Source of the DNA: CAZGLR01 sp964526635
GTDB taxonomy: Bacteria; Zixibacteria; MSB-5A5; GN15; JAAZOE01
Assembly (NCBI GenBank): GCA_964526635.1
Contig: CAZGLR010000002.1
Span: forward strand, 1 to 64,000
Reading direction: 5' to 3'
Length of the DNA: 64,000 nucleotides
Made by a program: the position numbers and the translations under genes
Shown: positions 8,802-17,743 of the stretch, piece after piece
Numbering within the stretch: position 1 is the stretch's first letter
How the letters are laid out: each line of letters begins with the position of its first letter
Notes under the pieces: model-generated
Seen by the model: only the letters and a program-made list of their open reading frames with translations
What the model was told of the DNA's origin: nothing
The model's database searches: none

Positions 8802-9107
8802 ATGCACCTGATGCACTACCTGACACTGGCCGCAATTTTGTTTTCGATCGGCTTTTTCGGGGTCGTAACCCGGCGAAATGCGATCGCAATCCTGATGTCC
8901 CTGGAGTTGATGTTCAACGCTGTCAATATCAACCTGGTCGCATTCAATTATTTTATTACCCCGGATAAATTCGTCGGGCAGATTTTTGCGATTTTTGTGA
9001 TCGTGATCGCCGCTGCTGAAGCAACCGTCGGCCTGGCGATCGTCATTCTCATCTACCGGAACTGGCGGAGTATCGACGCCGACCGGGTCAACCTGTTGAA
9101 GTGGTGA
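8802..9107 (+). CDS. nuoK: NADH-quinone oxidoreductase subunit K
   Basis: 101 residues with three membrane helices, the standard NuoK/ND4L size. The helix MSLELMFNAVNINLVAF carries the conserved Glu, and the following helix (VIVIAAAEATVGLAIVI) carries the second conserved Glu needed for proton transfer. It sits between nuoJ and nuoL in the canonical order. Confidence 0.95.
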   Translation: MHLMHYLTLAAILFSIGFFGVVTRRNAIAILMSLELMFNAVNINLVAFNYFITPDKFVGQIFAIFVIVIAAAEATVGLAIVILIYRNWRSIDADRVNLLKW

Positions 9108-9108
9108 T

Positions 9109-11073
9109 ATGGCTGAGTATTCATATGTCATAATGTTGCTGCCGCTGGCCGCATTTGCGCTGATCGTCTTCTTCACGCACAACAACCGGGCCCTCTCGTC
9201 GGGTATCGCCATCACTGCCATGGCGACCGCCTGGGTGATGTCGATTGTCCTGCTGATCCAGATGCTGACGTACCACGGTGATCATGCTTTCCACTTTGAG
9301 CGGGCGTTCGATATCGTCGCCTACCAGGGATTTCACCTCGAACTGGGGATACTGCTGGAACCATTGACCGGTATCATGCTGATTGTGGTTACCACGGTCT
9401 CCCTGATGGTGCATATCTATTCGCTGGGGTACATGCACGGTGACCCGCGCTTTTCACGCTTCTTCGCCTACCTGGCTTTGTTCTCGTTCGCCATGCTGGG
9501 GCTGGTGCTGGCCAATAACTTCTTCATGATTTTCATCTTCTGGGAACTGGTCGGGCTGACATCATATCTGCTCATCGGTTTCTGGTATGAGAAGAAATCG
9601 GCCTCCGATGCCGGTAAGAAGGCCTTTATTACAACCAAAGTCGGTGACCTCGGCTTCCTGTTGGGCCTGATGATGATGGGCATGCTCCTGGGGACATTCA
9701 ACTATCATGAGGTCTTCGAAAAAATTTCCCATGGCGCCATCAGCGGCGGCGCCCTGACCGCCATGGCTATATTCATCTTTTGCGGTGCGGTCGGTAAATC
9801 GGCCCAGGTCCCGCTGCATGTCTGGCTGCCGGATGCGATGGAGGGGCCGACCCCGGTGTCGGCCTTGATCCACGCCGCCACTATGGTGGCCGCCGGCGTT
9901 TTCCTTGTCGCCCGATCGATGACTATCTTTCTGGCCACACCCGATGGCGCCATGGTCGTGGCGGTAATCGGCTGCTTTACTGCGTTCTTTGCCGCCAGTA
10001 TCGCCCTGGTCCAGGTTGATATCAAACGCATCCTGGCCTTTTCGACTCTGTCGCAGCTTGGTTACATGATCATGGCTCTCGGTTTGGGCGGTTATACGGC
10101 CGGTACATTCCACCTGATGACGCACGCCTTCTTCAAAGCCCTGCTTTTCCTTGGCGCCGGGTCGGTTATTCACGCTGTTCACAGTAACGACATCATGGAC
10201 ATGGGCGGTCTGAAGAATAAGATGAGCATTACCGCGATGACCTTCATCATCGCGTCGCTGTCGATCTCCGGTATCTTCCCGCTGGCCGGTTTCTGGTCCA
10301 AGGACGAAATTATTGCATCGGCTCACGGTCATCCGATCTTCATGATTGTCGCATTGCTGGTGGCCTTTATGACCGCCTTCTATATGTTCCGCCTGTGCTT
10401 TTTAACCTTCTTCGGCAAACCGCGCGATCAGGAGAAATATGACCACGCCCATGAATCGCCGAAAACGATGACCTACCCGCTGATTTTCCTGGCGGTACTG
10501 TCGGTCGGGGCCGGCTGGGTCGGGATACCCTGGTTGTCCCATGGCTACGCCTCATTTGTGTACCACGGTCACCCGCATCATGTGGAACCGGATATTCTGC
10601 TGATGATCATCTCCACGATCGTAGCGGTTTCGGGTATTGGGCTGGCTTACCTGATGTATTACAAAAAGTCGATTTCGGCCGAGGCGGTGGCCGAGCGGTT
10701 CAAACCACTTTACAATCTGCTGTACAATAAATATTACGTTGATGAGCTGTATCAATTCCTGTTCATCAACCCGGCCCACGCCCTGGCCCGCTTCCTGTGG
10801 GGATTCGATGCCGGGGTGGTCGATGGTCTGGTTAACCTGCAGGCGACTATCACGCTCTGGTTATCCAATGTCAAAATGTGGATCGACGTCAATATCGTCG
10901 ATGGCATCGTCAATGGTTTCGGCATGATCTGTTCGACAGCGTCGTCGGCACTGCGGCGCATTCAAACCGGACGGCTGGCGCATTATGTTCTGGTCGTGCT
11001 GTTCGGGCTGATTGTAATCGGCTTGTTGGCGGCGTCGAATTTACTCGGCCAGATTTTCTGGCAGTTTAGCTGA
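9109..11073 (+). CDS. nuoL: NADH-quinone oxidoreductase subunit L
   Basis: 654 residues, one of three antiporter-like proton-pumping subunits. The core contains FWELVGLTSYLLIGFW, PLHVWLPDAMEGPTPVSAL and the KRILAFSTLSQLGYM segment with conserved Lys. The extra C-terminal region beyond the Mrp-like core fits the long lateral helix of NuoL. It starts one base after nuoK. A long antisense frame inside it is a shadow. Confidence 0.96.
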   Translation: MAEYSYVIMLLPLAAFALIVFFTHNNRALSSGIAITAMATAWVMSIVLLIQMLTYHGDHAFHFERAFDIVAYQGFHLELGILLEPLTGIMLIVVTTVSLMVHIYSLGYMHGDPRFSRFFAYLALFSFAMLGLVLANNFFMIFIFWELVGLTSYLLIGFWYEKKSASDAGKKAFITTKVGDLGFLLGLMMMGMLLGTFNYHEVFEKISHGAISGGALTAMAIFIFCGAVGKSAQVPLHVWLPDAMEGPTPVSALIHAATMVAAGVFLVARSMTIFLATPDGAMVVAVIGCFTAFFAASIALVQVDIKRILAFSTLSQLGYMIMALGLGGYTAGTFHLMTHAFFKALLFLGAGSVIHAVHSNDIMDMGGLKNKMSITAMTFIIASLSISGIFPLAGFWSKDEIIASAHGHPIFMIVALLVAFMTAFYMFRLCFLTFFGKPRDQEKYDHAHESPKTMTYPLIFLAVLSVGAGWVGIPWLSHGYASFVYHGHPHHVEPDILLMIISTIVAVSGIGLAYLMYYKKSISAEAVAERFKPLYNLLYNKYYVDELYQFLFINPAHALARFLWGFDAGVVDGLVNLQATITLWLSNVKMWIDVNIVDGIVNGFGMICSTASSALRRIQTGRLAHYVLVVLFGLIVIGLLAASNLLGQIFWQFS

Positions 11074-11108
11074 AGATAGAGGAACGGCTTGGAGGATAGA
11101 GAGATACA

Positions 11109-12590
11109 ATGAGCTACTCATTCCCGATACTCTCGTACACGATTTTTGTCCCGCTGGCGGGAATGCTGGTGGTGATGGTTCTTGACCGCAAGAGCCATAA
11201 CGCCATCCGATGGGTGTCGACCATATTCGCTGCCATCGCATTCATCCTGACGTTGATAATCCTCAAGGATTTCAACTGGACAACCGCCCAGTTCCAGTTC
11301 ATGGAAAAGCACTCATGGATACCGGCGATCAATGCTGACTATCTGCTGGGTGTCGACGGCATCTCGGTGCCGATGCTGGTGTTGACGGGACTGCTGTCGC
11401 TGATTTCGATAGTCATCAGTTTCAACATTACCAAACGGGTTAAGGAGTATTTCGCGTTCTTCCTGCTGCTGGAATGCGGGATGCTGGGCGTTTTTGCCGC
11501 TCTTGACTTCTTCCTGTTCTACGTCTTCTGGGAAGTCATGCTGGTGCCGATGTACTTTTTGATTGGTATCTGGGGCGGCCCGCAACGCGAATACGCTGCA
11601 ATCAAGTTCTTCCTCTATACGCTGTTCGGCTCGATCTTTATGCTGGTGGCGATCCTGGTGCTGTATTTCACCTCGCAGCCACATACGCTCAACATGATCG
11701 ACATGATCCGCATGGGGGCCGGCTTCGATCCGCGGATTCAAATATTCGCCTTCGCCTTCTTCTTCATTGCCTTTGCGATCAAAGTCCCGGTCTGGCCGTT
11801 CCATACCTGGTTACCTGACGCTCACGTACAGGCACCAACGGCGATTTCTGTCATCCTGGCAGGGGTTCTGCTGAAAATGGGTACCTATGGTATGCTGCGC
11901 ATCTCGTGGCCGATGCTGCCGGAAGGCATCCGCTATTTCTCGCTGCCGATAGTTATTCTGGGGGTTATCGCGATTATCTATGGCGCGCTGGTTTCGATGG
12001 CCCAAAAAGATCTGAAAAAACTGGTGGCATATTCATCGGTGTCCCATATGGGTTACTGTATGATGGCGCTGGGGGCCTATACCTCAGTGACCGCGCTGGC
12101 CGGTTGCATGTTCCAGATGGTGTCCCACGGTCTCATCACGGGTGCTCTCTTTGCTCTGGTCGGCGTGCTCTATGACCGGGCCCATACCCGTGAGATCGCC
12201 GCCTTTGGCGGTCTGGCCAACAAGATGCCGGTGTATACCGCCCTGATGACATTGTTTGCGATGGCCTCACTGGGTCTGCCCGGTATGTCCGGATTTATCT
12301 CCGAATTCATGATTTTCATCGGCAGCTTCCCGTCGTATCCGGTTTATGTCGGTATCGCTGTTCTCGGTGTCGTGCTGACTGCGGCCTATATTCTCCGCAT
12401 GGTGCAGAAGGTATTTCTGGGTGAATTCGATATTTCCCGCTGGGGGCATTTAACGGAAATCAATGCCCGGGAAATTATCTGTGTGGCCCCGCTGGCGGTG
12501 CTGACTATCTTCCTCGGTGTTTATCCCAAACCGCTGGCTGATATCATGCAGGCGACTTTGGAAAATCTTGTTATGCTGATGGCGCGGTGA
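11109..12590 (+). CDS. nuoM: NADH-quinone oxidoreductase subunit M
   Basis: 493 residues, antiporter-like membrane subunit. Typical segments are VFWEVMLVPMYFLIGIWGG, PFHTWLPDAHVQAPTAISV and the KKLVAYSSVSHMGY helix with the conserved Lys. A good GGAGG site lies upstream of the ATG. The 35-bp spacer after nuoL is the largest within the operon. It ends 4 bp before nuoN. Confidence 0.96.
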   Translation: MSYSFPILSYTIFVPLAGMLVVMVLDRKSHNAIRWVSTIFAAIAFILTLIILKDFNWTTAQFQFMEKHSWIPAINADYLLGVDGISVPMLVLTGLLSLISIVISFNITKRVKEYFAFFLLLECGMLGVFAALDFFLFYVFWEVMLVPMYFLIGIWGGPQREYAAIKFFLYTLFGSIFMLVAILVLYFTSQPHTLNMIDMIRMGAGFDPRIQIFAFAFFFIAFAIKVPVWPFHTWLPDAHVQAPTAISVILAGVLLKMGTYGMLRISWPMLPEGIRYFSLPIVILGVIAIIYGALVSMAQKDLKKLVAYSSVSHMGYCMMALGAYTSVTALAGCMFQMVSHGLITGALFALVGVLYDRAHTREIAAFGGLANKMPVYTALMTLFAMASLGLPGMSGFISEFMIFIGSFPSYPVYVGIAVLGVVLTAAYILRMVQKVFLGEFDISRWGHLTEINAREIICVAPLAVLTIFLGVYPKPLADIMQATLENLVMLMAR

Positions 12591-12594
12591 TACT

Positions 12595-14043
12595 ATGGAT
12601 TTGCGACCTTTAATACCCGAACTGTTTCTCTTTTGCTGGGCAATCGTGGTGCTGGCGGTCGATCTCTTCGCGAGGCGCCGCACGGCTGCTGCGCCGGCCT
12701 GGACCAGTATGGCGGGTCTGGCGATTACCGGAATTCTGGTCGTTGCCTTCCGGGGCGGCACGCTCTGGGAAGGAATGTATTCCTCCGATGCCTTCGCCTT
12801 CTTCTTCAAGCTTATCTTTGTCGGCGCGGCGTTTTTTGCCGTATCGTCATCATTCGAGACAGTCTCACGGATATCGCATCATCGTGGTGAGTACTTTGTA
12901 CTTATCCTGTTTTCGACAGTCGGCATGATGTTTCTGGTGTCGGCCAAGGAACTGATTACGCTCTATATCGGGCTGGAATTGGTGACGATCCCGTTGTTCG
13001 TACTGGCCGCTTATGAAAAATCGATCAAACGCTCCAGTGAGGCCGGCTTAAAATACCTGATTCTGGGTGCGGCCTCATCGGCAATTCTGCTCTATGGCTT
13101 CTCGATCATGTATGGCCTGACCGGCTCAACCTACCTCTATCGCATTACGATGAACCTGTCGATGTCATGGCTCTCGGCCGGCGGTATCGGACCGATGTTT
13201 ACGGTGGCGATGATGATGATGGTAGCCGGACTCGGCTTCAAAATTGCCCTGTTTCCATTCCATATGTGGGCGCCTGACGTCTACGAGGGCTCGCCAACCC
13301 CGATTACGGCTTTCCTGTCAGTCGGTTCCAAGGCGGCCGGCTTGGCGGCGTTTGTGCGATTGTTCGACGGCATGCTGGTCGGTTTCGATGATGTCATGGG
13401 TGATCATAGCTGGGGTCTGATGGTGGCCGTGCTGGCGGCACTGACTATGATCGTGGGAAATATCGCGGCCATTAAGCAAACCAATATAAAACGCATGTTG
13501 GCCTATTCCTCTATCGCCCAGGCGGGGTATATCATGGTCGGTGTCGTGGCCTGCTCTAATCTGGGTATTGCCTCGATCAGCTTCTATGCCTTCACCTACC
13601 TGTTTGCTAATATGGGTGCTTTCGCCATCGTGATACTCTATGCCCACAAAACCGGATCGGAAGAAATTTCAGATTATGCCGGATTGTCGCAATCGTCACC
13701 GGTCATGGCGGCACTGCTGGCGGTATTCCTGTTGTCGCTGGCCGGTATTCCGCCGCTGGCCGGATTCCTGGCCAAGTACTATGTCTTTGCCGCCGCGATC
13801 GAGTCCGGCTATACCTGGCTGGTGATTATTGCCCTGCTGACGGCGGTAGTGTCGTTGTATTACTATGCCAATGTGGTCCGCCTGATGTATTTGGTCAAAC
13901 ATGACAACCCGCATCGCGTGATGCCGTCGTTCCCGACCGGCCTGGTCCTGGTCTTGACCGGTATCGGTGTCGTCTTAATCGGCCTGATGCCGCAGCCGAT
14001 TCTCGAAATGGCCCTGGCCGCGGCGTCATCGTTCGCATTTTAG
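12595..14043 (+). CDS. nuoN: NADH-quinone oxidoreductase subunit N
   Basis: 482 residues, the third antiporter-like subunit. FHMWAPDVYEGSPTPITAFL and KRMLAYSSIAQAGYIM are the family segments. It is the last nuo gene. No nuoE, nuoF or nuoG follows, so the operon encodes the 11-subunit form of complex I lacking the NADH-oxidising module. A strong hairpin lies just after the stop. Confidence 0.96.
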   Translation: MDLRPLIPELFLFCWAIVVLAVDLFARRRTAAAPAWTSMAGLAITGILVVAFRGGTLWEGMYSSDAFAFFFKLIFVGAAFFAVSSSFETVSRISHHRGEYFVLILFSTVGMMFLVSAKELITLYIGLELVTIPLFVLAAYEKSIKRSSEAGLKYLILGAASSAILLYGFSIMYGLTGSTYLYRITMNLSMSWLSAGGIGPMFTVAMMMMVAGLGFKIALFPFHMWAPDVYEGSPTPITAFLSVGSKAAGLAAFVRLFDGMLVGFDDVMGDHSWGLMVAVLAALTMIVGNIAAIKQTNIKRMLAYSSIAQAGYIMVGVVACSNLGIASISFYAFTYLFANMGAFAIVILYAHKTGSEEISDYAGLSQSSPVMAALLAVFLLSLAGIPPLAGFLAKYYVFAAAIESGYTWLVIIALLTAVVSLYYYANVVRLMYLVKHDNPHRVMPSFPTGLVLVLTGIGVVLIGLMPQPILEMALAAASSFAF

Positions 14044-14062
14044 GGATCTCCATAAAAAATGT

Positions 14063-14095
14063 CCATACAACATCCCATAATGGGGTGTTGTATGG
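14063..14095. terminator. Hairpin after nuoN
   Basis: A 14-bp stem (14063-14076 with 14082-14095, one G-T pair) and a 5-nt loop lie 20 bp past the nuoN stop. On the plus strand no clear T-tract follows. On the minus strand the stem is followed by a T-run (the complement of AAAAAA at 14054-14059). It may separate nuo transcripts from the DUF502 gene or attenuate read-through. Confidence 0.5.
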
Positions 14096-14149
14096 TTGAA
14101 ATTTCGCATCGGATGCCGATCTAACCCAAAAGGGGTGGAGTTTCGAAAT

Positions 14150-14803
14150 ATGATAAACAAGATCGGCAGTTTTTGCAGGAAACATTTCATCTCGGGGCTT
14201 TTGGTTACTGTTCCGATCATTGTTACATTTATTGTCCTGCGCTTTCTCTTTTCTCTTCTCGATGGTTTTCTTGATCCGGTGGTCCAGCGGCTGCTGGGAT
14301 ATCGAATTCCCGGACTGGGACTGGTCGTAACATTAATTGTCATAGTGCTTGCGGGATTGATATCAAGAAATTATTTTGGAGCACGTTTGTATCGCCTGGG
14401 AGATCGAGCCCTGGCTCGGATGCCGCTGGTTAGGGTAATCTATACGGCCGCCAAACAGCTTGTGCAGGCGATGGCCACACCGCGCACGCGGGCATTTTCT
14501 GAAGTCGCACTGATTGAGTATCCGCGCAAGGGCGTCTTTGCGATTGGATTTCTTTCAGGACGGCTTAATGTGACTGCCGGCGCTAATCGTGAAATGACAC
14601 GAATCGTGTTTGTGCCATCGACCCCGACGCCGTTTTCCGGCTTTACTGTCTTTGTGCCCGAATCAGATATATACCCGGCCGATGTGAGCGTGGAAGAGGC
14701 GCTGAAGCTGCTGGTGTCCGGCGGCGTCCTGGCCCCGGATGAAATACGGATAGCAGGGAACAAGCAAGAGGAACTCGATGCGACTTGCAAACCTGTTGGA
14801 TGA
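14150..14803 (+). CDS. DUF502 family membrane protein
   Basis: 217 residues from the ATG at 14150, chosen because of the AGGGGTGGAG site nine bases upstream; the frame is open a little further but without support. Two N-terminal membrane helices (about residues 13-70) are followed by a soluble domain. The sequence order RIPGLG, RMPLVRVIYTAAKQ and FVPSTPTPFSG is typical of DUF502. The function is not established. Its 3' end overlaps the next gene by 26 bp, so the pair is co-translated and probably works together. Confidence 0.88.
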   Translation: MINKIGSFCRKHFISGLLVTVPIIVTFIVLRFLFSLLDGFLDPVVQRLLGYRIPGLGLVVTLIVIVLAGLISRNYFGARLYRLGDRALARMPLVRVIYTAAKQLVQAMATPRTRAFSEVALIEYPRKGVFAIGFLSGRLNVTAGANREMTRIVFVPSTPTPFSGFTVFVPESDIYPADVSVEEALKLLVSGGVLAPDEIRIAGNKQEELDATCKPVG

Positions 14804-15683
14804 GGATCTGGTCGCCTATAACCTGAAATCCTCCACCAAACAAGAAGCAATCTCGGAACTTCTCAACCTGGTTCGGGCTAAACATCCCGGGTATGATTAT
14901 GCTGCGATCCTGCAGTCGATTCTGGATCGCGAACAGATCGAAAACACCTCCTATGGCCGCGGCATAGCATTCCCCCATGCCCGCACCGACGCTGTTACCG
15001 AAATGCACGTCGCGGTTGGCATCTCGCCTGAGGGTTTGAGCGATACGACTCCCGACGATATCCCGCTTCGGGTTGTCTGCCTGATGCTGACCCCTTCGTC
15101 AATTGCCAAATTGTATCTCCAGACACTCTCGGCATTTGCCTCGCTGGCCCGCAATCCCGAAATGCTGACCGCGGTGGCCTCGGCCAAATCCGCCGGCGGC
15201 GTGATCGACGCTATCTGGGAATCGGGCGTAACAGTCGAAAAAGAAATCACTGCCAAAGATCTCATGCGCCGTGATGTCATCAGTGTCAAACCCGGCGACA
15301 GCCTCAAAAGCGTGGCCAACCGCATGTTCCAGCATCGACTTTCTGCCCTGGCCGTGGTCGATGACGACAACAAACTGCTCGGCCAGATTACCGACAAAGA
15401 ACTGATTCAGGCCGCTTTGCCCGATTTCAAAACACTGATTTCCAATCTCAATTATTCCATGGATGTCGAGCCGTTTGAAGAACTGCTCAAGCGGGAAGAC
15501 AAGATCAAAGTCGAGCAATTATTTAATACCGATCATGAGGTCGTAACCAAAGCGACACCTATCGTCGAGGTGGCGGCTATGATGCTGTTCAAAGATCTCC
15601 GCCGGGTTTTTGTTGCCGAGGATGGCTATTTGTTGGGCATACTATTGCGCAAAGATATTGTGCACATGATCATCCGCGGGTAG
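14778..15683 (+). CDS. PTS EIIA (PtsN-like) domain fused to a CBS-domain pair
   Basis: 301 residues. The N-terminal ~150 residues form a fructose/nitrogen-type EIIA domain; His67 in GIAFPHAR matches the phospho-acceptor His of PtsN. Residues ~155-300 form two CBS motifs: one starts at AKDLMRRDVISVKPGDSL, the other ends at RKDIVHMIIRG. CBS pairs usually bind adenosine nucleotides. The fusion suggests a regulator combining PTS phosphorylation with energy status, possibly acting on its DUF502 neighbour. No HPr or EI gene lies in the window. Confidence 0.88.
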   Translation: MRLANLLDEDLVAYNLKSSTKQEAISELLNLVRAKHPGYDYAAILQSILDREQIENTSYGRGIAFPHARTDAVTEMHVAVGISPEGLSDTTPDDIPLRVVCLMLTPSSIAKLYLQTLSAFASLARNPEMLTAVASAKSAGGVIDAIWESGVTVEKEITAKDLMRRDVISVKPGDSLKSVANRMFQHRLSALAVVDDDNKLLGQITDKELIQAALPDFKTLISNLNYSMDVEPFEELLKREDKIKVEQLFNTDHEVVTKATPIVEVAAMMLFKDLRRVFVAEDGYLLGILLRKDIVHMIIRG

Positions 15684-16032
15684 GGGGAGTCAACTACAAA
15701 TCCCGATAAATATTCGTAGGCGACGGGTCCCCCGTCCCGGCACAAAGATTATCCTGATAAAAAAGTGTACGCCATTTTCACAACAGGCCGGTTCCCGCCA
15801 AAGATTGGATATCTCTTCTGTCGCAGATTTGGCCGGAACCCACGGCGAGCCGATGGATCACCGGGCCACCCGGCGACGCGCCCCTGAAGGGGCGCGCCAC
15901 AACGCTTCGCTGAGGACCCTCGCTTCGCTGAGGACCCTTGCTTCGCTCGGGCGCACTTCGTTTCACACAGCACCTTCGGCGGATCCTGACCTACACGGAC
16001 TTTACATTATGCCGCTACCCCAATCATCCGGG
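15684..16032. repeat. Hairpin and tandem-repeat rich gap
   Basis: No gene is supported here. GACGGG-tcc-CCCGTC is at 15722-15736, the same class as the hairpins at 805-888. CCGGG/CCCGG is at 15861-15873. CGCGCCCCT-ga-AGGGGCGCG is at 15877-15896. An 18-bp direct repeat (CGCTTCGCTGAGGACCCT) occurs at 15903-15920 and 15921-15938, followed by a diverged third copy. The gap lies between converging genes, so the hairpins may also stop transcription. Confidence 0.55.
15903..15957. repeat. 18-bp tandem repeat, two exact copies plus a diverged third
   Basis: CGCTTCGCTGAGGACCCT is repeated exactly at 15903-15920 and 15921-15938. It continues as TGCTTCGCTCGGG. A related string (CTTCGCACCCTCGCTCCGCT) occurs near 515-534 in the first gap, so this may be another dispersed family. 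Confidence 0.6.
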
Positions 16033-16848
16033 CTACACTCTTACCGCGACCATCCGGCGAGTCATAACTACTACTAAAAGCAATAACCCGAACGTTACCA
16101 CAATCGTCGCACCGGTCGGCGTATCGAGCCAGAAAGAAAAGATTATCCCCAAAAGTGATCCAAACAGCCCGAAAATCCAGCCATAGAGCAGTCGCATTCC
16201 AATACGGTCGGTAATCAAGGCCGCAAACACCGATGGCACCACCAGGAAAATAAACACCAAAAGCACGCCGCAGATTTTTACCGATGATGTTACTACTACC
16301 GCAAACGATGCGTAAAACAAAAAATCCCAGAATTTCTTTCGGCGGACAGACATCGCATTGCCGAAAGTCAAATCAAGAAACTGCCGCCGGGCCAGGTAAT
16401 GAAAACCGCCGACAACAATGTAGGCGCCGGCTGTTTTGAGGACCATGCCGGGCGTTACTGTCAGAATGCTGCCGACCAGGAGATGGCGAATATGTTCGGC
16501 GCCCTCGGCCGAATGGCTCACCAAAAGTATCGCCGCTGCCGACGAAACGGCATAAACTATCCCGATAAAGGCCTCCTGCGGGACTTTTCCTTCCACACCG
16601 CGCGTCAATGTAAAGATAATTCCACCCAGCAGGGCAAAACTGAGCGCAAACACGTACCCGAGATCGCTGCCGGGGTCATGCCCCAGCAGCGATCCGAACG
16701 TCATCCCCAGCGCCGCAATCTGCGCCAGCGATAAATCGACAAAAATGATCCCGCGCCGAATCACATGCAGCCCGAAATACACATGAATGCCGACCAGAAC
16801 AAGCGCGGCCAGAAACGGCCACAGGATGAAATGAAAATACTGACTCAT
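16033..16848 (-). CDS. Metal ABC transporter permease (ZnuB/MntB type)
   Basis: 271 residues from the ATG at 16848, chosen because it overlaps the stop of the upstream binding-protein gene by 4 bp (ATGA). Eight or so hydrophobic helices and the segments GIIFVDLSLAQIAALG and LLVFIFLVVPSVFAALITDR are typical of ABC-3 family permeases that carry Zn or Mn across the inner membrane. It is the last gene of the minus-strand operon. The cognate ATP-binding protein is not encoded next to it. Confidence 0.9.
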   Translation of the reverse strand: MSQYFHFILWPFLAALVLVGIHVYFGLHVIRRGIIFVDLSLAQIAALGMTFGSLLGHDPGSDLGYVFALSFALLGGIIFTLTRGVEGKVPQEAFIGIVYAVSSAAAILLVSHSAEGAEHIRHLLVGSILTVTPGMVLKTAGAYIVVGGFHYLARRQFLDLTFGNAMSVRRKKFWDFLFYASFAVVVTSSVKICGVLLVFIFLVVPSVFAALITDRIGMRLLYGWIFGLFGSLLGIIFSFWLDTPTGATIVVTFGLLLLVVVMTRRMVAVRV

Positions 16849-17729
16849 TTCAAGCCATCCAGGAGCGCATCCAGATTTCCCTCGAACCACTCAAGGTAAC
16901 TTTCACTCTTGTTGCGCCCGCCTATTGAGGGATACATTGTAACCACCCTGGCATTTGTTGATGATGCAATCTTCTCCGGTACCCGCTTGTCGAAATATGG
17001 CTCCATCGCGATAACACGAAGACCCAGACTGCCGACTTTTTCGGTAAGATGCTTGACATGCGAGGGTGTCGGCGGAACGCCGGGATATGGTTCGATAAAA
17101 TCGACCGCGATTGTCCCGACGAAATCATTGAAATACGGCCACGAATTGTGATAGAACACTACTTTAGTATCCGTCAGTCGCTCAAGTTTCGGCTGCAACG
17201 CGCCTAATCCACGCCGGATGTCATCGAGAAATCGTTTCTGGTTAGCCGTGTACACAGCAGCATTATCACTATCAAAGGCCACCAGCGCTTCAACGATGAC
17301 ATCGGTTATCGCTTTGATATTCTGTGGTCCCAACCAGTAATGCGGGTTGCCGTGCGGATGAATATCTCCATGACTGGCATCCGGTTTGAAATTAGGGACT
17401 TCCAGTGGTTCGATATACCGTGAGCAATCAACAATCACCACATCGCTGTTACGTGAGCCCTCGATGATTTTATCCATCCAGAGATCGAGTTCCATCCCGA
17501 CTTTAAGGGCAATATCGGCGCGGGCGGTTTTCATCATATTACTGGGCCGAATTTCTACAAAATGGACATCAGCGGTCGGCGGCGCAATCGCCTCGGCATC
17601 TACCAGGTCACCACCGATTTGCTCGGCATAATAGGATAGATCAGTGGTCGAACTGATGACTTTGACCGCAGCCCCCGCAATGGGAGCAATGAGCAGAGCT
17701 GTCACGAACAATAGAACAAACCTGTTCAT
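16845..17729 (-). CDS. Metal ABC transporter substrate-binding protein (ZnuA-like)
   Basis: 294 residues with a signal peptide (residues 1-20). It belongs to the cluster A-I (SBP-9) metal binders. Candidate ligands are His56, His129 in the NPHYWLGP motif and His193 in FYHNSW. A short His-containing loop (His119, 123, 125) precedes the second ligand, a feature common in zinc-binding ZnuA proteins. A GGGAGG site precedes the ATG. It delivers metal to the adjacent permease. Zinc is favoured by the His content of this and the upstream genes, not proven. Confidence 0.9.
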   Translation of the reverse strand: MNRFVLLFVTALLIAPIAGAAVKVISSTTDLSYYAEQIGGDLVDAEAIAPPTADVHFVEIRPSNMMKTARADIALKVGMELDLWMDKIIEGSRNSDVVIVDCSRYIEPLEVPNFKPDASHGDIHPHGNPHYWLGPQNIKAITDVIVEALVAFDSDNAAVYTANQKRFLDDIRRGLGALQPKLERLTDTKVVFYHNSWPYFNDFVGTIAVDFIEPYPGVPPTPSHVKHLTEKVGSLGLRVIAMEPYFDKRVPEKIASSTNARVVTMYPSIGGRNKSESYLEWFEGNLDALLDGLK

Positions 17730-17743
17730 CTCATCCTCCCGTT

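Noticed and set aside
9562..10332. Open frame of 256 codons on the minus strand within nuoL
   Set aside because: Shadow of nuoL; composition is His/Gln/Asp-rich without domain structure.
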